Made by a program: the position numbers and the translations under genes. A DNA stretch of 64,000 nt from Dehalococcoidia bacterium. Lineage in GTDB: Bacteria > Chloroflexota > Dehalococcoidia > Bin125. The notes beneath the pieces were generated by a model. That model had not been told where the DNA came from and made no database searches. It saw nothing but the letters and a program-made list of their open reading frames with translations. Below, one piece after another: positions 40,474-53,288 of this stretch; within the stretch, counting starts at the first letter, position 1, and every line of letters starts with the position of its first letter. The stretch is from NCBI GenBank assembly GCA_022826965.1, contig JAJDTU010000013.1:434001-498000 (forward strand), written 5' to 3'.

Positions 40474-41294
40474 CCGGCCGCCTCCGCCAGGACGATCAGC
40501 CGATCTCCATCGCCGACCTCTTCGAGCTGCCAGGAGCCAAACCACTGAATCGGCGTCAGACCTGACTGATTCAGCAGTCCGGCCATCTCAGCTGCGGTGA
40601 GGTTGACGCGCAGGGGGAAGCGAGCGAGCGAGCGGCGCAGCAGTCCCGATTCGTTCACTGCGTCGTACTGGTAGGTGATCCAGGCGATCGCGAGGGCGCG
40701 GTCGAGTGCGCTGCCGCAGGAGCGATAGAGGGCCAGCTCCTGCGCTGCGCTCTTGGTGACCAGCTCGCCCGTCGACGCCTCGCGCAGCCACTCGAGCTGC
40801 ATGGTGGACGGGGTGGGATCCAGATCGTCAGGACGGGGCGCGGTCCAGTCGATCAACAGGCGGCCGTTGTCGGCGAGGTGTCGTCGGGCCGATTGCAGGG
40901 CAGCGAGCTGATCGGTGCGCCGGAGGAGATGCTGGAAGGTCGATAGACCGAAGCAGACGAGGTCGAACGCCCCACCGATTGACAGGTCACGCATGTCGCT
41001 GCGGATTACGTCGACGCCGGCATCACGCATACGGGCTTCTCCGACCGCAAGCATCGCTTCGGATGAATCGATCGCCGTCACTCGGCAGCCGGCCGCCGCC
41101 AGCGGCACGGCGATTCGTCCGTTGCCCGCGCCCAGTTCCAGGACCCGTTCTGCATGGGAACCGAGTTCGAGGACCATCTCTACGTCGTCGGTGAGCGAAC
41201 CGAAATCGAGGTCGTACCAGGGGGCGATGGCGCGCAGCGCACGCTCCTGGTCGTCGTCCGTCCAGTTCAGGGGATCGTCCAAAACGGACTCCAC
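40470..41294 (-). CDS. Class I SAM-dependent methyltransferase
   Basis: A 274-residue methyltransferase. The SAM-binding motif is RVLELGAGNGRIAVPLA, followed by VTAIDSSEAML and VIRSDMRDLSIGGAFDLVCF, the normal order of motifs I, II and III/IV. It starts with GTG with GAGG four bases upstream; a TAGTCT -10 box lies about 25 bases before. It is divergent from apt and first in a unit with the lipoprotein and plsX. Substrate unknown; a C-terminal region of 90 residues (VNLTAAEMAGLLNQSGL) is the usual lid. Confidence 0.85.
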   Translation of the reverse strand: MESVLDDPLNWTDDDQERALRAIAPWYDLDFGSLTDDVEMVLELGSHAERVLELGAGNGRIAVPLAAAGCRVTAIDSSEAMLAVGEARMRDAGVDVIRSDMRDLSIGGAFDLVCFGLSTFQHLLRRTDQLAALQSARRHLADNGRLLIDWTAPRPDDLDPTPSTMQLEWLREASTGELVTKSAAQELALYRSCGSALDRALAIAWITYQYDAVNESGLLRRSLARFPLRVNLTAAEMAGLLNQSGLTPIQWFGSWQLEEVGDGDRLIVLAEAAG

Positions 41295-41392
41295 TCGGCC
41301 TCAGCACCGCTTCGGCTCAGACTATCAGCGAATCGGCGATGCACGGGGATGTGGGGAGATGCTGAAGGGCGACTCACGACAGCGGTCGCTTG

Positions 41393-41398
41393 TACGCT
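41393..41398 (+). promoter_or_regulatory. Leaderless -10 box TACGCT for apt operon
   Basis: TACGCT, six bases (gaatcc), then ATG of apt; no ribosome site. It would drive the whole apt-mtnP-pfkB-GNAT-ahcY-metK string. A divergent TAGTCT box for the methyltransferase gene is at 41324-41319. Confidence 0.65.
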
Positions 41399-41404
41399 GA
41401 ATCC

Positions 41405-41935
41405 ATGACCGACACGCCCACCGCCAGCGACCTGGTGGCGCAGTACATTCGCGCCGTACCGGACTTCCCGGAGCCGGGCATCCTGTTTCGCGACATCACA
41501 CCATTGCTGGCTGAACCTACGGCGTTTGCGCAGGCGCTGGACTGGGTGACCGAACATTGCCGGGACGCTGACGCGATCGTCGGGATCGAGTCGCGCGGGT
41601 TCATCATCGGTGCGCCGATCGCGCAACGTCTGAACCTGCCGTTTGTCCCGATCCGCAAGGCGGGCAAGCTGCCGGCCGACACGATCTCGCGCTCCTACGA
41701 CCTCGAGTACGGGTCCGCGACGATCGAGATGCATTCGGACGCGATCGTGGCCGGATCGCGCATCGCCCTGGTCGACGATCTGCTCGCGACCGGCGGCACC
41801 GCCGAGGCCGCGATACAGCTCGTCGTTCACGCGCAGGCAGAGATCGCCAAGATTGCCTTCCTGATGGAACTTGAAGCGCTAAACGGGCGCGACCGGCTGG
41901 AGCCGCACTCCGTCGAGTCAATGCTCATCTACTGA
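41405..41935 (+). CDS. apt: Adenine phosphoribosyltransferase
   Basis: Apt converts adenine and PRPP to AMP. The 176-residue length is normal. The PRPP loop is IALVDDLLATGGTAEA; FPEPGILFRDITPLL and VGIESRGFIIGAPIA are family blocks. In this operon adenine would come from the methylthioadenosine phosphorylase encoded next. The ATG at 41405 fits the leaderless promoter; an upstream in-frame start is not needed. Confidence 0.95.
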   Translation: MTDTPTASDLVAQYIRAVPDFPEPGILFRDITPLLAEPTAFAQALDWVTEHCRDADAIVGIESRGFIIGAPIAQRLNLPFVPIRKAGKLPADTISRSYDLEYGSATIEMHSDAIVAGSRIALVDDLLATGGTAEAAIQLVVHAQAEIAKIAFLMELEALNGRDRLEPHSVESMLIY

Positions 41936-41954
41936 GCTCAGCGAGGGTTGCCAT

Positions 41955-42833
41955 ATGCCCAGCGAACGTCCAACCGCTCTCCTGGCCGTGATCGGCGGTT
42001 CCGGCTTCTACAAGATGTCCGGCCTGGAAGATGTCGAGCGCTGGCAGCCGGACACTCCGTTTGGACCGAGCTCCGACGAGATCGTGATTGGCTCGCTGCA
42101 CGGCAAGCGGGTCGCGTTCCTGCCTCGGCACGGCGTCGGCCATCGGCTGATGCCGCACGAGATCCCGGTGCGCGCCAACATCTGGGCGCTGAAAGCGCTG
42201 GGCGTTCAGGGCATCCTCGCCGTCTCGGCGGTCGGTTCGCTCAAGCAGGAGATCGTACCGGGACACATGGTCGTTCCGGATCAGATCATCGACCGCACGC
42301 GGGGCGGTCGGCCGACGACCTTTTTCGGCGACGGGATCGTTGTGCACGTCGGCTTCGCCGATCCGTTCTGTGCCGACCTCAGCGCGCGACTCGTGGACAG
42401 CGCCGGCCGCGTCGGCCAGACGGTTCACGCCGGCGGCGCGTACATCGCGATGGAGGGTCCGCTGTTCAGCACGAGGGCGGAGTCACACATGTATCGCTCG
42501 TGGGACGCATCGATCATCGGCATGACGGCCGTGCCGGAGGCGAAACTCGCTCGCGAGGCGGAGATCGCTTACGCGATGCTCGCGACGGCCACGGATTATG
42601 ACGTCTGGCACGAGTCGGAAGCCGACGTGAGCGCCGCCGCCGTGGCCGAGATCGTCGCCCAGAACGTGCAGTCCGCTCAGCGGATCGTCGCCGACGTGGC
42701 GCTCAATCTTCCCGGCGACTGGACGTCGACGGCTGAGGGCGCGCTGTTCGGGGCGATCATGACCGACTCGCGGCGAATCCCCGAGGAGATCCTGGAGCGC
42801 TACTCGCTGCTGATCGAGGGCCGACTGTCGTGA
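41955..42833 (+). CDS. mtnP: 5'-methylthioadenosine phosphorylase
   Basis: MtnP splits methylthioadenosine, the by-product of polyamine and other SAM-dependent reactions, into adenine and methylthioribose-1-phosphate. The 292 residues show AVIGGSGFYKM, LPRHGVGHRLMPHEIPVRAN, GPLFSTRAESHMYRSWDA and GMTAVPEAKLAREAEIAY, all characteristic. The ATG has GAGG eight bases upstream. Its stop overlaps the next gene as GTGA. No mtnA or other methionine-salvage genes are adjacent. Confidence 0.94.
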   Translation: MPSERPTALLAVIGGSGFYKMSGLEDVERWQPDTPFGPSSDEIVIGSLHGKRVAFLPRHGVGHRLMPHEIPVRANIWALKALGVQGILAVSAVGSLKQEIVPGHMVVPDQIIDRTRGGRPTTFFGDGIVVHVGFADPFCADLSARLVDSAGRVGQTVHAGGAYIAMEGPLFSTRAESHMYRSWDASIIGMTAVPEAKLAREAEIAYAMLATATDYDVWHESEADVSAAAVAEIVAQNVQSAQRIVADVALNLPGDWTSTAEGALFGAIMTDSRRIPEEILERYSLLIEGRLS

Positions 42834-43768
42834 CGGTCGACCTGGCTGTTGTGGGGGCGATCGCGCTGGATGAGATTCACAGCCAGGCGGGGGACATCGA
42901 CCAGTTGCTGGGCGGCTCGGCCGTCTACGCGAGTCTGGCGGCATCGTTGCTCGCCGAGGTTGCTCCGATCTCCGTGATCGGTGACGACTTTGACGCGGCG
43001 CTCCTGGAACCGTTGATTGAGCGGGGAGTTCGCCTCGACGGGGTGGTCCACGCGACTGGACCCAACTTTCGCTGGGGTTGCCGCTACTCGCCCGACGGCG
43101 ATTTCCGCGAGACGTTGTACACGCGAGCGGGCGTCTACGACACCCATCCGATCGTCGTGGCCGAGCCGATTCGGGAGGCCCGCTTTGTCTTGCTGACGGC
43201 GGGCAACCCGGAGCAGAACCGGCGCGCGATCGAGCAGATGGCGGCACCGGAACTGGTGGCCATCGACACGATCGAGCGCGAGGTGGCCGAGCGCCGTGAT
43301 GAGTTTCGCGAGCAGGTCCGGGCGGCCGACCTGGTCTCGATCAACACGCTCGAGGCGGCGCACCTGATCGAGTGGAACGGTGATCAGGATGACCCCGAAC
43401 TTCCGCCGGCTGCCTGGCGGGAGATCCAGGCGTTGGGACCGTCGATCTTCATTCTCAAGAAGGCGTCGCGGGGCGTCGAGATCTTCGAGCGAGGCCGCCG
43501 TACGAGGATCGGGGCAGCGCCGAACGTACGGGCCACCGATCCGACCGGCGCCGGAGACACGTTCGCGGGCGCGCTGCTGAGCGCGCTGGCGCGCGGGCAC
43601 GACCTGATTGAGGCTGCGGTCTGGGGCTGCGCCTGCGCATCGTTCGCGATCGAGGCCTTCGGCATCAACGGCATCCTGCGATCGACGCCCGATCTGATTC
43701 GGGAACGAGTCCCCCAGATAACAATCGATGAACCGGGGCTGTCGACGCGGCTCCCGCAAAGCCGTTAA
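42830..43768 (+). CDS. PfkB-family kinase, candidate adenosine kinase
   Basis: A 312-residue ribokinase-fold enzyme. N-terminal substrate motif GGSAVYASLAASLL; catalytic and anion-hole motif ATDPTGAGDTFAGALLSAL with the base Asp; FILKKASRGVEIFERG precedes it. Start is GTG, overlapping the mtnP stop. PfkB kinases act on sugars or nucleosides. Because the operon makes adenosine (AhcY) and also holds apt and mtnP, adenosine is a reasonable substrate, but this is inference from context and the sugar-kinase alternative stays open. Confidence 0.85.
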   Translation: MTVDLAVVGAIALDEIHSQAGDIDQLLGGSAVYASLAASLLAEVAPISVIGDDFDAALLEPLIERGVRLDGVVHATGPNFRWGCRYSPDGDFRETLYTRAGVYDTHPIVVAEPIREARFVLLTAGNPEQNRRAIEQMAAPELVAIDTIEREVAERRDEFREQVRAADLVSINTLEAAHLIEWNGDQDDPELPPAAWREIQALGPSIFILKKASRGVEIFERGRRTRIGAAPNVRATDPTGAGDTFAGALLSALARGHDLIEAAVWGCACASFAIEAFGINGILRSTPDLIRERVPQITIDEPGLSTRLPQSR

Positions 43769-43778
43769 CGTTGCCGCC

Positions 43779-47166
<3,388 letters not shown>

Positions 47167-47235
47167 CGCCGCCGTCCTGGAGGGTCGAACGAGCGCCCAA
47201 TCGAGTCGGGCACGGCATCGGCAAGCGTCAGGGGT

Positions 47236-47637
47236 CTAGCGCTTCGTGTACTGGGGGGCCTTGCGAGCTCGCTTGAGACCGGGCTTCTTGCGTTCCTTGG
47301 CTCGCGGATCTCGGGTCAGCATGCCGGCCTGGCGCAGCGGTCGACGCAACGATTCATCGCTGGCCAGCAAGGCGCGGGCAATGCCGAGTCGGATCGCACC
47401 AGCCCAACCGTTTATGCCACCGCCGGTGCAGCGGACCACCGCAGAGAAGCTGTTTTGCATACCGGTGTGTCGCAGCGGCTCCTCGATCAGGCGGCGCTGC
47501 TCGGGGCGAGTGAACAGTTCATCGGCGTTCTTGCCGTTGATCGTGATCTGGCCGTTGCCGGGGTAGAGCCTGACCCGCGCAATCGATGTCTTGCGGCGGC
47601 CGAGGCCGTAGTAGTAGTGGCCTGCTGTGGTGGTCAT
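47236..47637 (-). CDS. rpsI: 30S ribosomal protein S9
   Basis: A 133-residue S9. It starts YYYGLGRRKTSIARVRLYPG and ends with the conserved basic tail KKPGLKRARKAPQYTKR, which reaches the P-site tRNA. Slightly longer than usual at the N-terminus only. It lies three bases downstream of rplM, the usual pairing. It is the last gene of the minus-strand ribosomal cluster. Confidence 0.97.
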   Translation of the reverse strand: MTTTAGHYYYGLGRRKTSIARVRLYPGNGQITINGKNADELFTRPEQRRLIEEPLRHTGMQNSFSAVVRCTGGGINGWAGAIRLGIARALLASDESLRRPLRQAGMLTRDPRAKERKKPGLKRARKAPQYTKR

Positions 47638-47640
47638 CGG

Positions 47641-48078
47641 TTACTCCGCTCCCTCAGCGGCGACTGCCGCCAGCTGGCCCGCGTGCGGATGGTCGGGACC
47701 GGCGTAGACGCGGAGGTGTCGATACTGCGTGCGTCCGAGCCGGTTCTTGGGCAACATCCCGCGGACTGCGTGCTCGATCACGCGCTCGGGTCGCTTGGCG
47801 AGCATCGCCTTGAGCGAGGTCTCCTTGAGCCCGCCCAAGTAGCCCGAGTGCCGGTAGTAGATCTTCTGCTCAAGTTTGCGTCCGGTGACGGCGACCTTGC
47901 TCGCATTGACAACGACCACGTAATCGCCGACGTCTTGCGACGGATGGAACGCCGGCTTGTGCTTGCCTCGCAGCAGCGTCGCGATTTCGGTTGCCACGCG
48001 TCCCAGGGGGCGGTCGGCGGCGTCGATCACGTGCCACTCCTTGGGGACCTGATGCGATCCGAGAACGGTTGTCGACAT
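47641..48078 (-). CDS. rplM: 50S ribosomal protein L13
   Basis: A 145-residue L13. Typical parts: [49 protein letters not shown] and [11 protein letters not shown]. Length is normal. The gene begins three bases after the truA stop, in the common order truA-rplM-rpsI. Confidence 0.97.
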   Translation of the reverse strand: MSTTVLGSHQVPKEWHVIDAADRPLGRVATEIATLLRGKHKPAFHPSQDVGDYVVVVNASKVAVTGRKLEQKIYYRHSGYLGGLKETSLKAMLAKRPERVIEHAVRGMLPKNRLGRTQYRHLRVYAGPDHPHAGQLAAVAAEGAE

Positions 48079-48081
48079 GCT

Positions 48082-48897
48082 TCACACTCCCTCACGATCC
48101 CGATGGCAGGATGGTTGGTTGGTTGATTGAACAGCTCGTTTGAACAGTGGGGGCAGGTATTCGACCTCGGACAAGGTCAGCCCGCAAGCGGGAGCGGTCG
48201 GCCCCATCGAGCCCGGCAGCGCGCGATCGAGCGATTGCCGGAATTCGTCGAGGCTGCGGCCGCGGGTCGCCAGCTCGACGACCGCGCCGACCATGCGCCG
48301 CACCTGGTGATGCAGGAAGGAGTCGGCGCGAAAGCGGAAGACCAGCGTGTCGCCGTCGGCCTGGAGCGTTGCTTCGCGCAGGGTGCGCAGGGTCGCACGA
48401 TCCTCGGTCGGCGGTGTGAACGGCGCGAAATCGCGGTTGCCGACCAGTTCCTGCAGCCCACGTTGCGCGGTCTCGAGACAGAACGGAGGCGGGACGATCC
48501 AGGCCGTGGCCCGCCACAGCGGTTGACGCTGATTCGCGAGGCGAATCCGGTAGAGGTATGTGCGCGAACGCGCGTCGCGTCGTGGATCGAAGTCGTCCGC
48601 TACCGGCTCTGCGGCTTGCACCGCGACGCTCGACGGCAGGAAGTGATTGAGGCCGCGCACCCAGCGGTGCGCCGGCATCTGCTCGGGTGATTGCTCGCTG
48701 GCGAAGGAGGCGGTCTGACCCAGCGCGTGGACGCCGGCGTCGGTTCGGCCCGCGAACGTGACTGGCGATGTCGTCCCGGTGAGCTCGGCGAGCGCCGATT
48801 GCAGGGCACCCTGGACTGTTGGTTGGTTCGGCTGCCATTGCGACCCTGCGAACTCCGTGCCGTCGTATTGCAGTAAGAGCGCCCAACGCTGGCTCAT
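48082..48897 (-). CDS. truA: tRNA pseudouridine synthase A
   Basis: TruA isomerises uridines 38-40 in the anticodon arm of tRNA. The 271-residue protein has the catalytic aspartate D53 in FAGRTDAGVHALGQ, plus the opening LLLQYDGTEFAGSQ and FLHHQVRRMVGAVVELA near the C-terminus. It lies between rplQ and rplM as in many bacteria. The last 20 residues are variable and not part of the fold. Confidence 0.95.
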   Translation of the reverse strand: MSQRWALLLQYDGTEFAGSQWQPNQPTVQGALQSALAELTGTTSPVTFAGRTDAGVHALGQTASFASEQSPEQMPAHRWVRGLNHFLPSSVAVQAAEPVADDFDPRRDARSRTYLYRIRLANQRQPLWRATAWIVPPPFCLETAQRGLQELVGNRDFAPFTPPTEDRATLRTLREATLQADGDTLVFRFRADSFLHHQVRRMVGAVVELATRGRSLDEFRQSLDRALPGSMGPTAPACGLTLSEVEYLPPLFKRAVQSTNQPSCHRDREGV

Positions 48898-48926
48898 TGC
48901 CCTGGTCCGCCCCCATGCTTCCGCGA

Positions 48927-49331
48927 CTATTCTTCCGCTGCCTCGTCGTCGGCTTCCTCAGCGACCTCGGGAGCGGCCCGCTCGACGAGTTCGATGTGCG
49001 CCATCAGCGCGCCGTCGCCGCGACGCGGACCGAGCTTGATGATGCGCGTGTATCCGCCGTTGCGCTCGGAGAAGCGCGGGGCGATGTCGTCGAAGAGCGT
49101 GCGCAGCACCTTGCGGTCTGTGAGGACCGCACCAGCCTGCCGGCGGGCGTGCAGATCGCCGCGCTTACCCAACGTGATCATGCGCTCGGCGACCGGGCGG
49201 ATCGTCTTGGCTTTGGCTTCGGTCGTCACGATCGCTTCGTGACGAAGCAAGTCAGTGACCTGGTTGCGCACCAAGGCTGCACGGTGGGATCGGCTGCGGC
49301 TGAGTCCGCGCCCGCTCTTTCGATGCCGCAT
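48927..49331 (-). CDS. rplQ: 50S ribosomal protein L17
   Basis: A 134-residue L17. The start [17 protein letters not shown] and [19 protein letters not shown] are diagnostic. The fold ends at about residue 118; the last 15 residues ([12 protein letters not shown] at the end) are an acidic tail not found in E. coli L17. It follows rpoA by 47 bases, as in the alpha operon. Confidence 0.96.
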   Translation of the reverse strand: MRHRKSGRGLSRSRSHRAALVRNQVTDLLRHEAIVTTEAKAKTIRPVAERMITLGKRGDLHARRQAGAVLTDRKVLRTLFDDIAPRFSERNGGYTRIIKLGPRRGDGALMAHIELVERAAPEVAEEADDEAAEE

Positions 49332-49378
49332 CGTCCACTCCTCCGAATTGGCCCGGCTATCGGCCGGGCCGCTGGCTT

Positions 49379-50554
49379 CTAACGTTCCTCTTCGACGCCA
49401 CTACCGGCCTCGCGCAGGGCCTCAAGCAAGGCGGCTCCAAGCGACCCGGTGATCTCGGGATCTTCGTCGCCGCCGCCGACTGCTTCGGCGTCTCCGGCCG
49501 GCGCCGAGCTCAATGAGGGCACGGGTGCCGCTTCCTCGGGCGCGGGCGGCAAGGTCGTGAGGACCTCTTCGCTGGCGGGAGCGAAGACGCCGTCCCGGGC
49601 GCGGCGGACGCGGGGGTCATCGTCGTCGATCAGGTTCAACTCAAGCAGCTTGTCGATCAGCTCGATGTACGACTTTTCGCCGAAGTTGCGCAAGGTGAGC
49701 AGTTCGTCGTCGCTCTTCTCGAGAATCTGACCGACGAGCATCAATCCGCTGCGCTTGAGGCAGTTGTGCGCTCGAACGGAAAGCTGCAGTTCTTCGATCG
49801 GCATGTCGTACTGTTCGGCGGTCACGCCGACTCGCGCGTGGGCCGGGAGTTGCCGTGCGGCGATGGGTTGGCCCATCGTCTCGAACAGTTCAAGCTCGGT
49901 TCGTAGCGAGCGGGCGGCGGCCTGGACTGCATCGACACCAGAAATGGTGCCGTCGGTCCAGACCTCGATCAGGAGCTGCTCGTAGTCACTGCCTCGACCG
50001 CCGGAGGCGGGCAAGACCTCATAGGACACCTTGCGCACCGGGGTGAAGACCGCGTCGAGCGGAATCACACCGAGGAGGTGCTCGCCGTTCTTGTTCTGTT
50101 CGGAGGGTCGGAAGCCGAACCCGGTCTCGACGTCCATGACGACGTCGAGCTTGCCTGTGTCACCGTCCAGTGTCGCGAGATAGAGTTCGGGATTGACGAT
50201 CTTGTAGTCGCCCGGGACCTGGATGTCGCCGGCCGTGATCTGGCCGGAGCCGTTCACGTTGAGGTGCATCTCGGCGGGTCGATCGGCGATCGCATGAATG
50301 CGGATCTCGCGCAGGTTGAGCAGGAACTCGGTCGTGTCCTCTTTCATTTCGGGAATCGTCGAGAACTCGTGCTGGACCTGGTCGATCCGCACGGCGGTGA
50401 TCGCCGCGCCGCGGATCCCGCTGAGCAACACGCGTCGGAGGGCATTGCCCTCGGTGTGCGCGAACCCTCGCGTGAGCGGCTCGACCGCGAGGCGGACGTA
50501 GTCGTCGCGTTCTTCCTCGATCGAGAGTTTGGGAGTTTCGGTAGCCAGGATCAC
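49379..50554 (-). CDS. rpoA: RNA polymerase alpha subunit
   Basis: A 391-residue alpha subunit that scaffolds RNA polymerase. N-terminal domain: [20 protein letters not shown] and [15 protein letters not shown]-terminal domain: [20 protein letters not shown] and [12 protein letters not shown], the region that contacts UP elements and activators. The domain ends near residue 315. About 75 further residues are Ala/Pro/Glu-rich and acidic, an extension beyond the usual 315-330 residues. It follows rpsD in the alpha operon. Confidence 0.96.
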   Translation of the reverse strand: MILATETPKLSIEEERDDYVRLAVEPLTRGFAHTEGNALRRVLLSGIRGAAITAVRIDQVQHEFSTIPEMKEDTTEFLLNLREIRIHAIADRPAEMHLNVNGSGQITAGDIQVPGDYKIVNPELYLATLDGDTGKLDVVMDVETGFGFRPSEQNKNGEHLLGVIPLDAVFTPVRKVSYEVLPASGGRGSDYEQLLIEVWTDGTISGVDAVQAAARSLRTELELFETMGQPIAARQLPAHARVGVTAEQYDMPIEELQLSVRAHNCLKRSGLMLVGQILEKSDDELLTLRNFGEKSYIELIDKLLELNLIDDDDPRVRRARDGVFAPASEEVLTTLPPAPEEAAPVPSLSSAPAGDAEAVGGGDEDPEITGSLGAALLEALREAGSGVEEER

Positions 50555-50601
50555 GTTGTCGCGTCCCTCCCTGGGACTGTAGGGGGTGTGGCTCGCCGGA
50601 C

Positions 50602-51228
50602 TTATCGCGAGTAGTACTCGACGATGGCGTTCTCGTCGACTCGCATGTCTAGGTCTTCACGGGCGGGTACGGCAGTGAGTTCACCTTCCAGTTGAATCGG
50701 ATCGATCCGCAGCCAGCCGGGCACTTCGCGTGAACCCTGCCAGGTGCGTGCGTTTTCGTAGAACCTGGTCTTGCGGCCGCGGTCGGTCCAGCCAATGGTG
50801 TCGCCGATGCGCATCTCGATCGAGGGGATATCGGCTTTCTTGCCGTTCAAGGTGATGTGACCGTGACGCACGAGCTGGCGCGCCTGGGCACGCGACTCGG
50901 CGATGCCAAGGCGGTAGACGACATTGTCGAAACGCAGCTCGAGCATCTGCAGCAGGTTCTCGCCGGTTGCGCCGGGGCGGCGGTTGGCCTCGGCGAACAT
51001 GCGGCGGAACTGGCGCTCGAGCACGCCGTAGGTCTTGCGCACCTTCTGCTTCTCTTTGACCTGCTCGCCGTAGTCGGAGATCTTGCGGCGGCGCGGGGAG
51101 CGCTGACCGGGCGGTTGGTTGCGGCGCTCGATGGCGCACTTGGGGCCTACGCAACGTTCGCCCTTGAGCATCAGCTTCTCGCCGGCGCGACGGCAGATGC
51201 GGCAAACGGGTCCGGTGTATCGAGCCAT
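50602..51228 (-). CDS. rpsD: 30S ribosomal protein S4
   Basis: A 208-residue S4. The N-terminus holds a zinc-binding set C9-x2-C12...C26-x4-C31 (PVCRICRRAG, RCVGPKC), the C+ form of S4. The S4 RNA-binding domain is LELRFDNVVYRLGIAESRA and QARQLVRHGHITLNGKK. In several bacteria S4 regulates the alpha operon translationally; no such structure was checked here. It lies between rpsK and rpoA. Confidence 0.97.
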   Translation of the reverse strand: MARYTGPVCRICRRAGEKLMLKGERCVGPKCAIERRNQPPGQRSPRRRKISDYGEQVKEKQKVRKTYGVLERQFRRMFAEANRRPGATGENLLQMLELRFDNVVYRLGIAESRAQARQLVRHGHITLNGKKADIPSIEMRIGDTIGWTDRGRKTRFYENARTWQGSREVPGWLRIDPIQLEGELTAVPAREDLDMRVDENAIVEYYSR

Positions 51229-51279
51229 TGGCGGTTCTCTCTGTCGGTCGCGGGAGCGCGAGGGGCGGTGATGAAGGTC

Positions 51280-51681
51280 CTAGACGCGGCGTCGCTTGCG
51301 CGGCCGGCAGCCGTTGTGAGGAATGGGGGTGACGTCGCGGATGGAGAGCAGGGTGAGACCCTGGGCCTGCAACGCACGCACGGCCGACTCGCGGCCCTGG
51401 CCCGGCCCCTTGACGTAGACATCGACCTGTCGCATGCCGTGGCTCATCGCCTTTTGCGCGGCATCTTCTGCGGCGAGCTGGGCCGCAAACGGCGTGCCCT
51501 TGCGTGAACCGCGGGTCGCCGCGGTACTGCCTGCCGAGGCCCAGGCGACCGGATTGCCGGCCAGGTCGGTCATGGTGATGATCGTGTTGTTGTAGGTCGA
51601 CTGGATGTAGGCGCGACCGTGAGGCACGTTCTTGCGCTCGCGGCGGCGTCGGGCTCGTTCTCGTCGTTGACTACTGGCCAT
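51280..51681 (-). CDS. rpsK: 30S ribosomal protein S11
   Basis: A 133-residue S11. [18 protein letters not shown] is the family start, and the C-terminal [20 protein letters not shown] is the most conserved end, lining the 30S platform. The first 18 residues are basic, as in other GC-rich bacteria. Order rpsM-rpsK-rpsD is standard. Confidence 0.97.
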   Translation of the reverse strand: MASSQRRERARRRRERKNVPHGRAYIQSTYNNTIITMTDLAGNPVAWASAGSTAATRGSRKGTPFAAQLAAEDAAQKAMSHGMRQVDVYVKGPGQGRESAVRALQAQGLTLLSIRDVTPIPHNGCRPRKRRRV

Positions 51682-51728
51682 CCCGTTCCCCTCTGTACTG
51701 ACCCTCGAATGTGATCTTCACGGTTGAA

Positions 51729-52109
51729 CTAACGCTTGACTGCTCGTCGGCGACCGGCGACGGTCTTCTTGGCGCCGCGCCTGGTGCGGGCGTTGGTGCG
51801 GGTGCGCTGGCCGTGCATCGGCAGGTTGCGTCGATGCCGCTGGCCGCGGTAGCAGTTGATGTCGATCAGACGTTGGATGTTGCCGCGCACGACTCGACGC
51901 AGGTCACCTTCGACGAGGTAGTCGCGATCGACGACCTCGCGGATGCGCGACAGCTCGGTGTCAGACAGGTCACGGATGCGCTGTTCGGGGTCGATGTTGG
52001 CTTTGTCGACGATCTCCTGGGCGCGCGTGGCGCCGATCCCGTAGATGTATCGAAGCGCGTACGGCGCCTTCTTGTTGTCGGGAACATCAACACCGGAGAT
52101 TCTTGCCAT
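51729..52109 (-). CDS. rpsM: 30S ribosomal protein S13
   Basis: A 126-residue S13 that contacts the large subunit and t[37 protein letters not shown] and [20 protein letters not shown] are diagnostic. It normally follows rpmJ; here it follows infA directly, after a gap of only 69 bases that is too short for L36. Confidence 0.97.
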   Translation of the reverse strand: MARISGVDVPDNKKAPYALRYIYGIGATRAQEIVDKANIDPEQRIRDLSDTELSRIREVVDRDYLVEGDLRRVVRGNIQRLIDINCYRGQRHRRNLPMHGQRTRTNARTRRGAKKTVAGRRRAVKR

Positions 52110-52178
52110 CCGTCGGTTCCTCTCGCCTCAGGTCGGGTAGCGGACCGGAGGTGCGATCTCTGCGGTTTGCCGTCCGCG

Positions 52179-52463
52179 TCAACTCTTGAATCGATAGACG
52201 ACGCGCCCGCGGGTCAGGTCGTACTCGGACAACTCGACCAGCACGCGGTCGCCGCGGAGCACGCGGATGTGATGCTGCCGCATCTTGCCCGCCAGGTGAG
52301 CGAGGACCTCGTGGCCGTTGGGCAACTCGACCCTGAAGGTGGCATTGGGCAGCAGTTCCTTGACCACGCCCTCGACTTCGATCTTGTCCTGCTTGGGAGG
52401 AGGCGAGGGGGCCGGCGTCCGCCGGTCTCGCCGCCCACCGCCGCTGTTTCGATTTCTCGCCAC
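52179..52463 (-). CDS. infA: Translation initiation factor IF-1
   Basis: A 94-residue IF-1. The OB fold runs from [20 protein letters not shown] to [12 protein letters not shown], complete. The first 25 residues (Asn/Arg/Pro-rich) are an extension; usual IF-1 is about 72 residues. Start is GTG preceded by GGGGG four to five bases upstream; no closer start fits the fold. It lies between map and rpsM. Confidence 0.95.
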   Translation of the reverse strand: MARNRNSGGGRRDRRTPAPSPPPKQDKIEVEGVVKELLPNATFRVELPNGHEVLAHLAGKMRQHHIRVLRGDRVLVELSEYDLTRGRVVYRFKS

Positions 52464-52500
52464 CGAACCCCCGTAGTCTGCGCTCTCGTCGTGTGCTGTC

Positions 52501-53274
52501 TCAGGCCTGAGTCAAGATTTCCGCCGGTCCGTCTTCTCGGAGTGCGACGGTGTGCTCGAAGTGCGCCGACAGGCTGCCATCGGCTGTGACGACGGTCCAG
52601 CCGTCGTCCAACACGGCGGTGGCCGGATCGCCGACTGTCGCCATAGGCTCAAGCGCGACGACCATTCCGCGGCGCATGGTCATGCCGGAACCGGGACGAC
52701 CGTAGTTGGGCATACTCGGTGGTTCGTGCATGTCACGTCCCACGCCATGCCCGACGTAGCCGCGGACGACTCCGTAACCCGCTGATTCTATCACTTCCTG
52801 GATCGCTGCGCCGATATCGCCCTTGCGGACGCCGATGCGCGCGACCGATATTCCCGCCATGAGTGACTCGCGGGTGACATCCAGCAGCCGTTGCGCCTCC
52901 TCTGAGATGCTGCCGACGGCAAACGTCCTGGCCGAATCGCCGACCCAGCCATCGATGGTCGCGCCCAGGTCGATCGAGAGAATGTCCCCATCTTCCAACT
53001 GACGCTCGGTCGCGAACCCGTGCACGATCTCCTCGTTGACCGAAGCGCAGATCGTGTGCGGGAAGCCCTGGTAGCCAAGGAACGTGGGAATCACGTCGAG
53101 GCGCTTGAATTTATCGATCACGTACTGGTCGAGCTCCGATAGCTTACGGCCCGGCTTGACCATCTCCCGCAGTTCGTCCAGCGTCTCTCCGACCATCTGA
53201 CCGGCCGGTCGCATTTGTTCAATTTCGGCCGCGGTCTTGAGAATCACCTGGCGCGGTTGTCGTGTGCTCGACAT
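52501..53274 (-). CDS. map: Methionine aminopeptidase type I
   Basis: Map removes the initiator methionine from new proteins. The 257-residue protein has the five metal ligands in [15 protein letters not shown] (two Asp), [13 protein letters not shown] (His), ALEPMATVG (Glu) and [10 protein letters not shown] (Glu). Length is normal. It lies 14 bases after adk and before infA, the standard order. Confidence 0.96.
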   Translation of the reverse strand: MSSTRQPRQVILKTAAEIEQMRPAGQMVGETLDELREMVKPGRKLSELDQYVIDKFKRLDVIPTFLGYQGFPHTICASVNEEIVHGFATERQLEDGDILSIDLGATIDGWVGDSARTFAVGSISEEAQRLLDVTRESLMAGISVARIGVRKGDIGAAIQEVIESAGYGVVRGYVGHGVGRDMHEPPSMPNYGRPGSGMTMRRGMVVALEPMATVGDPATAVLDDGWTVVTADGSLSAHFEHTVALREDGPAEILTQA

Positions 53275-53288
53275 CTCGTAGTCCGACT

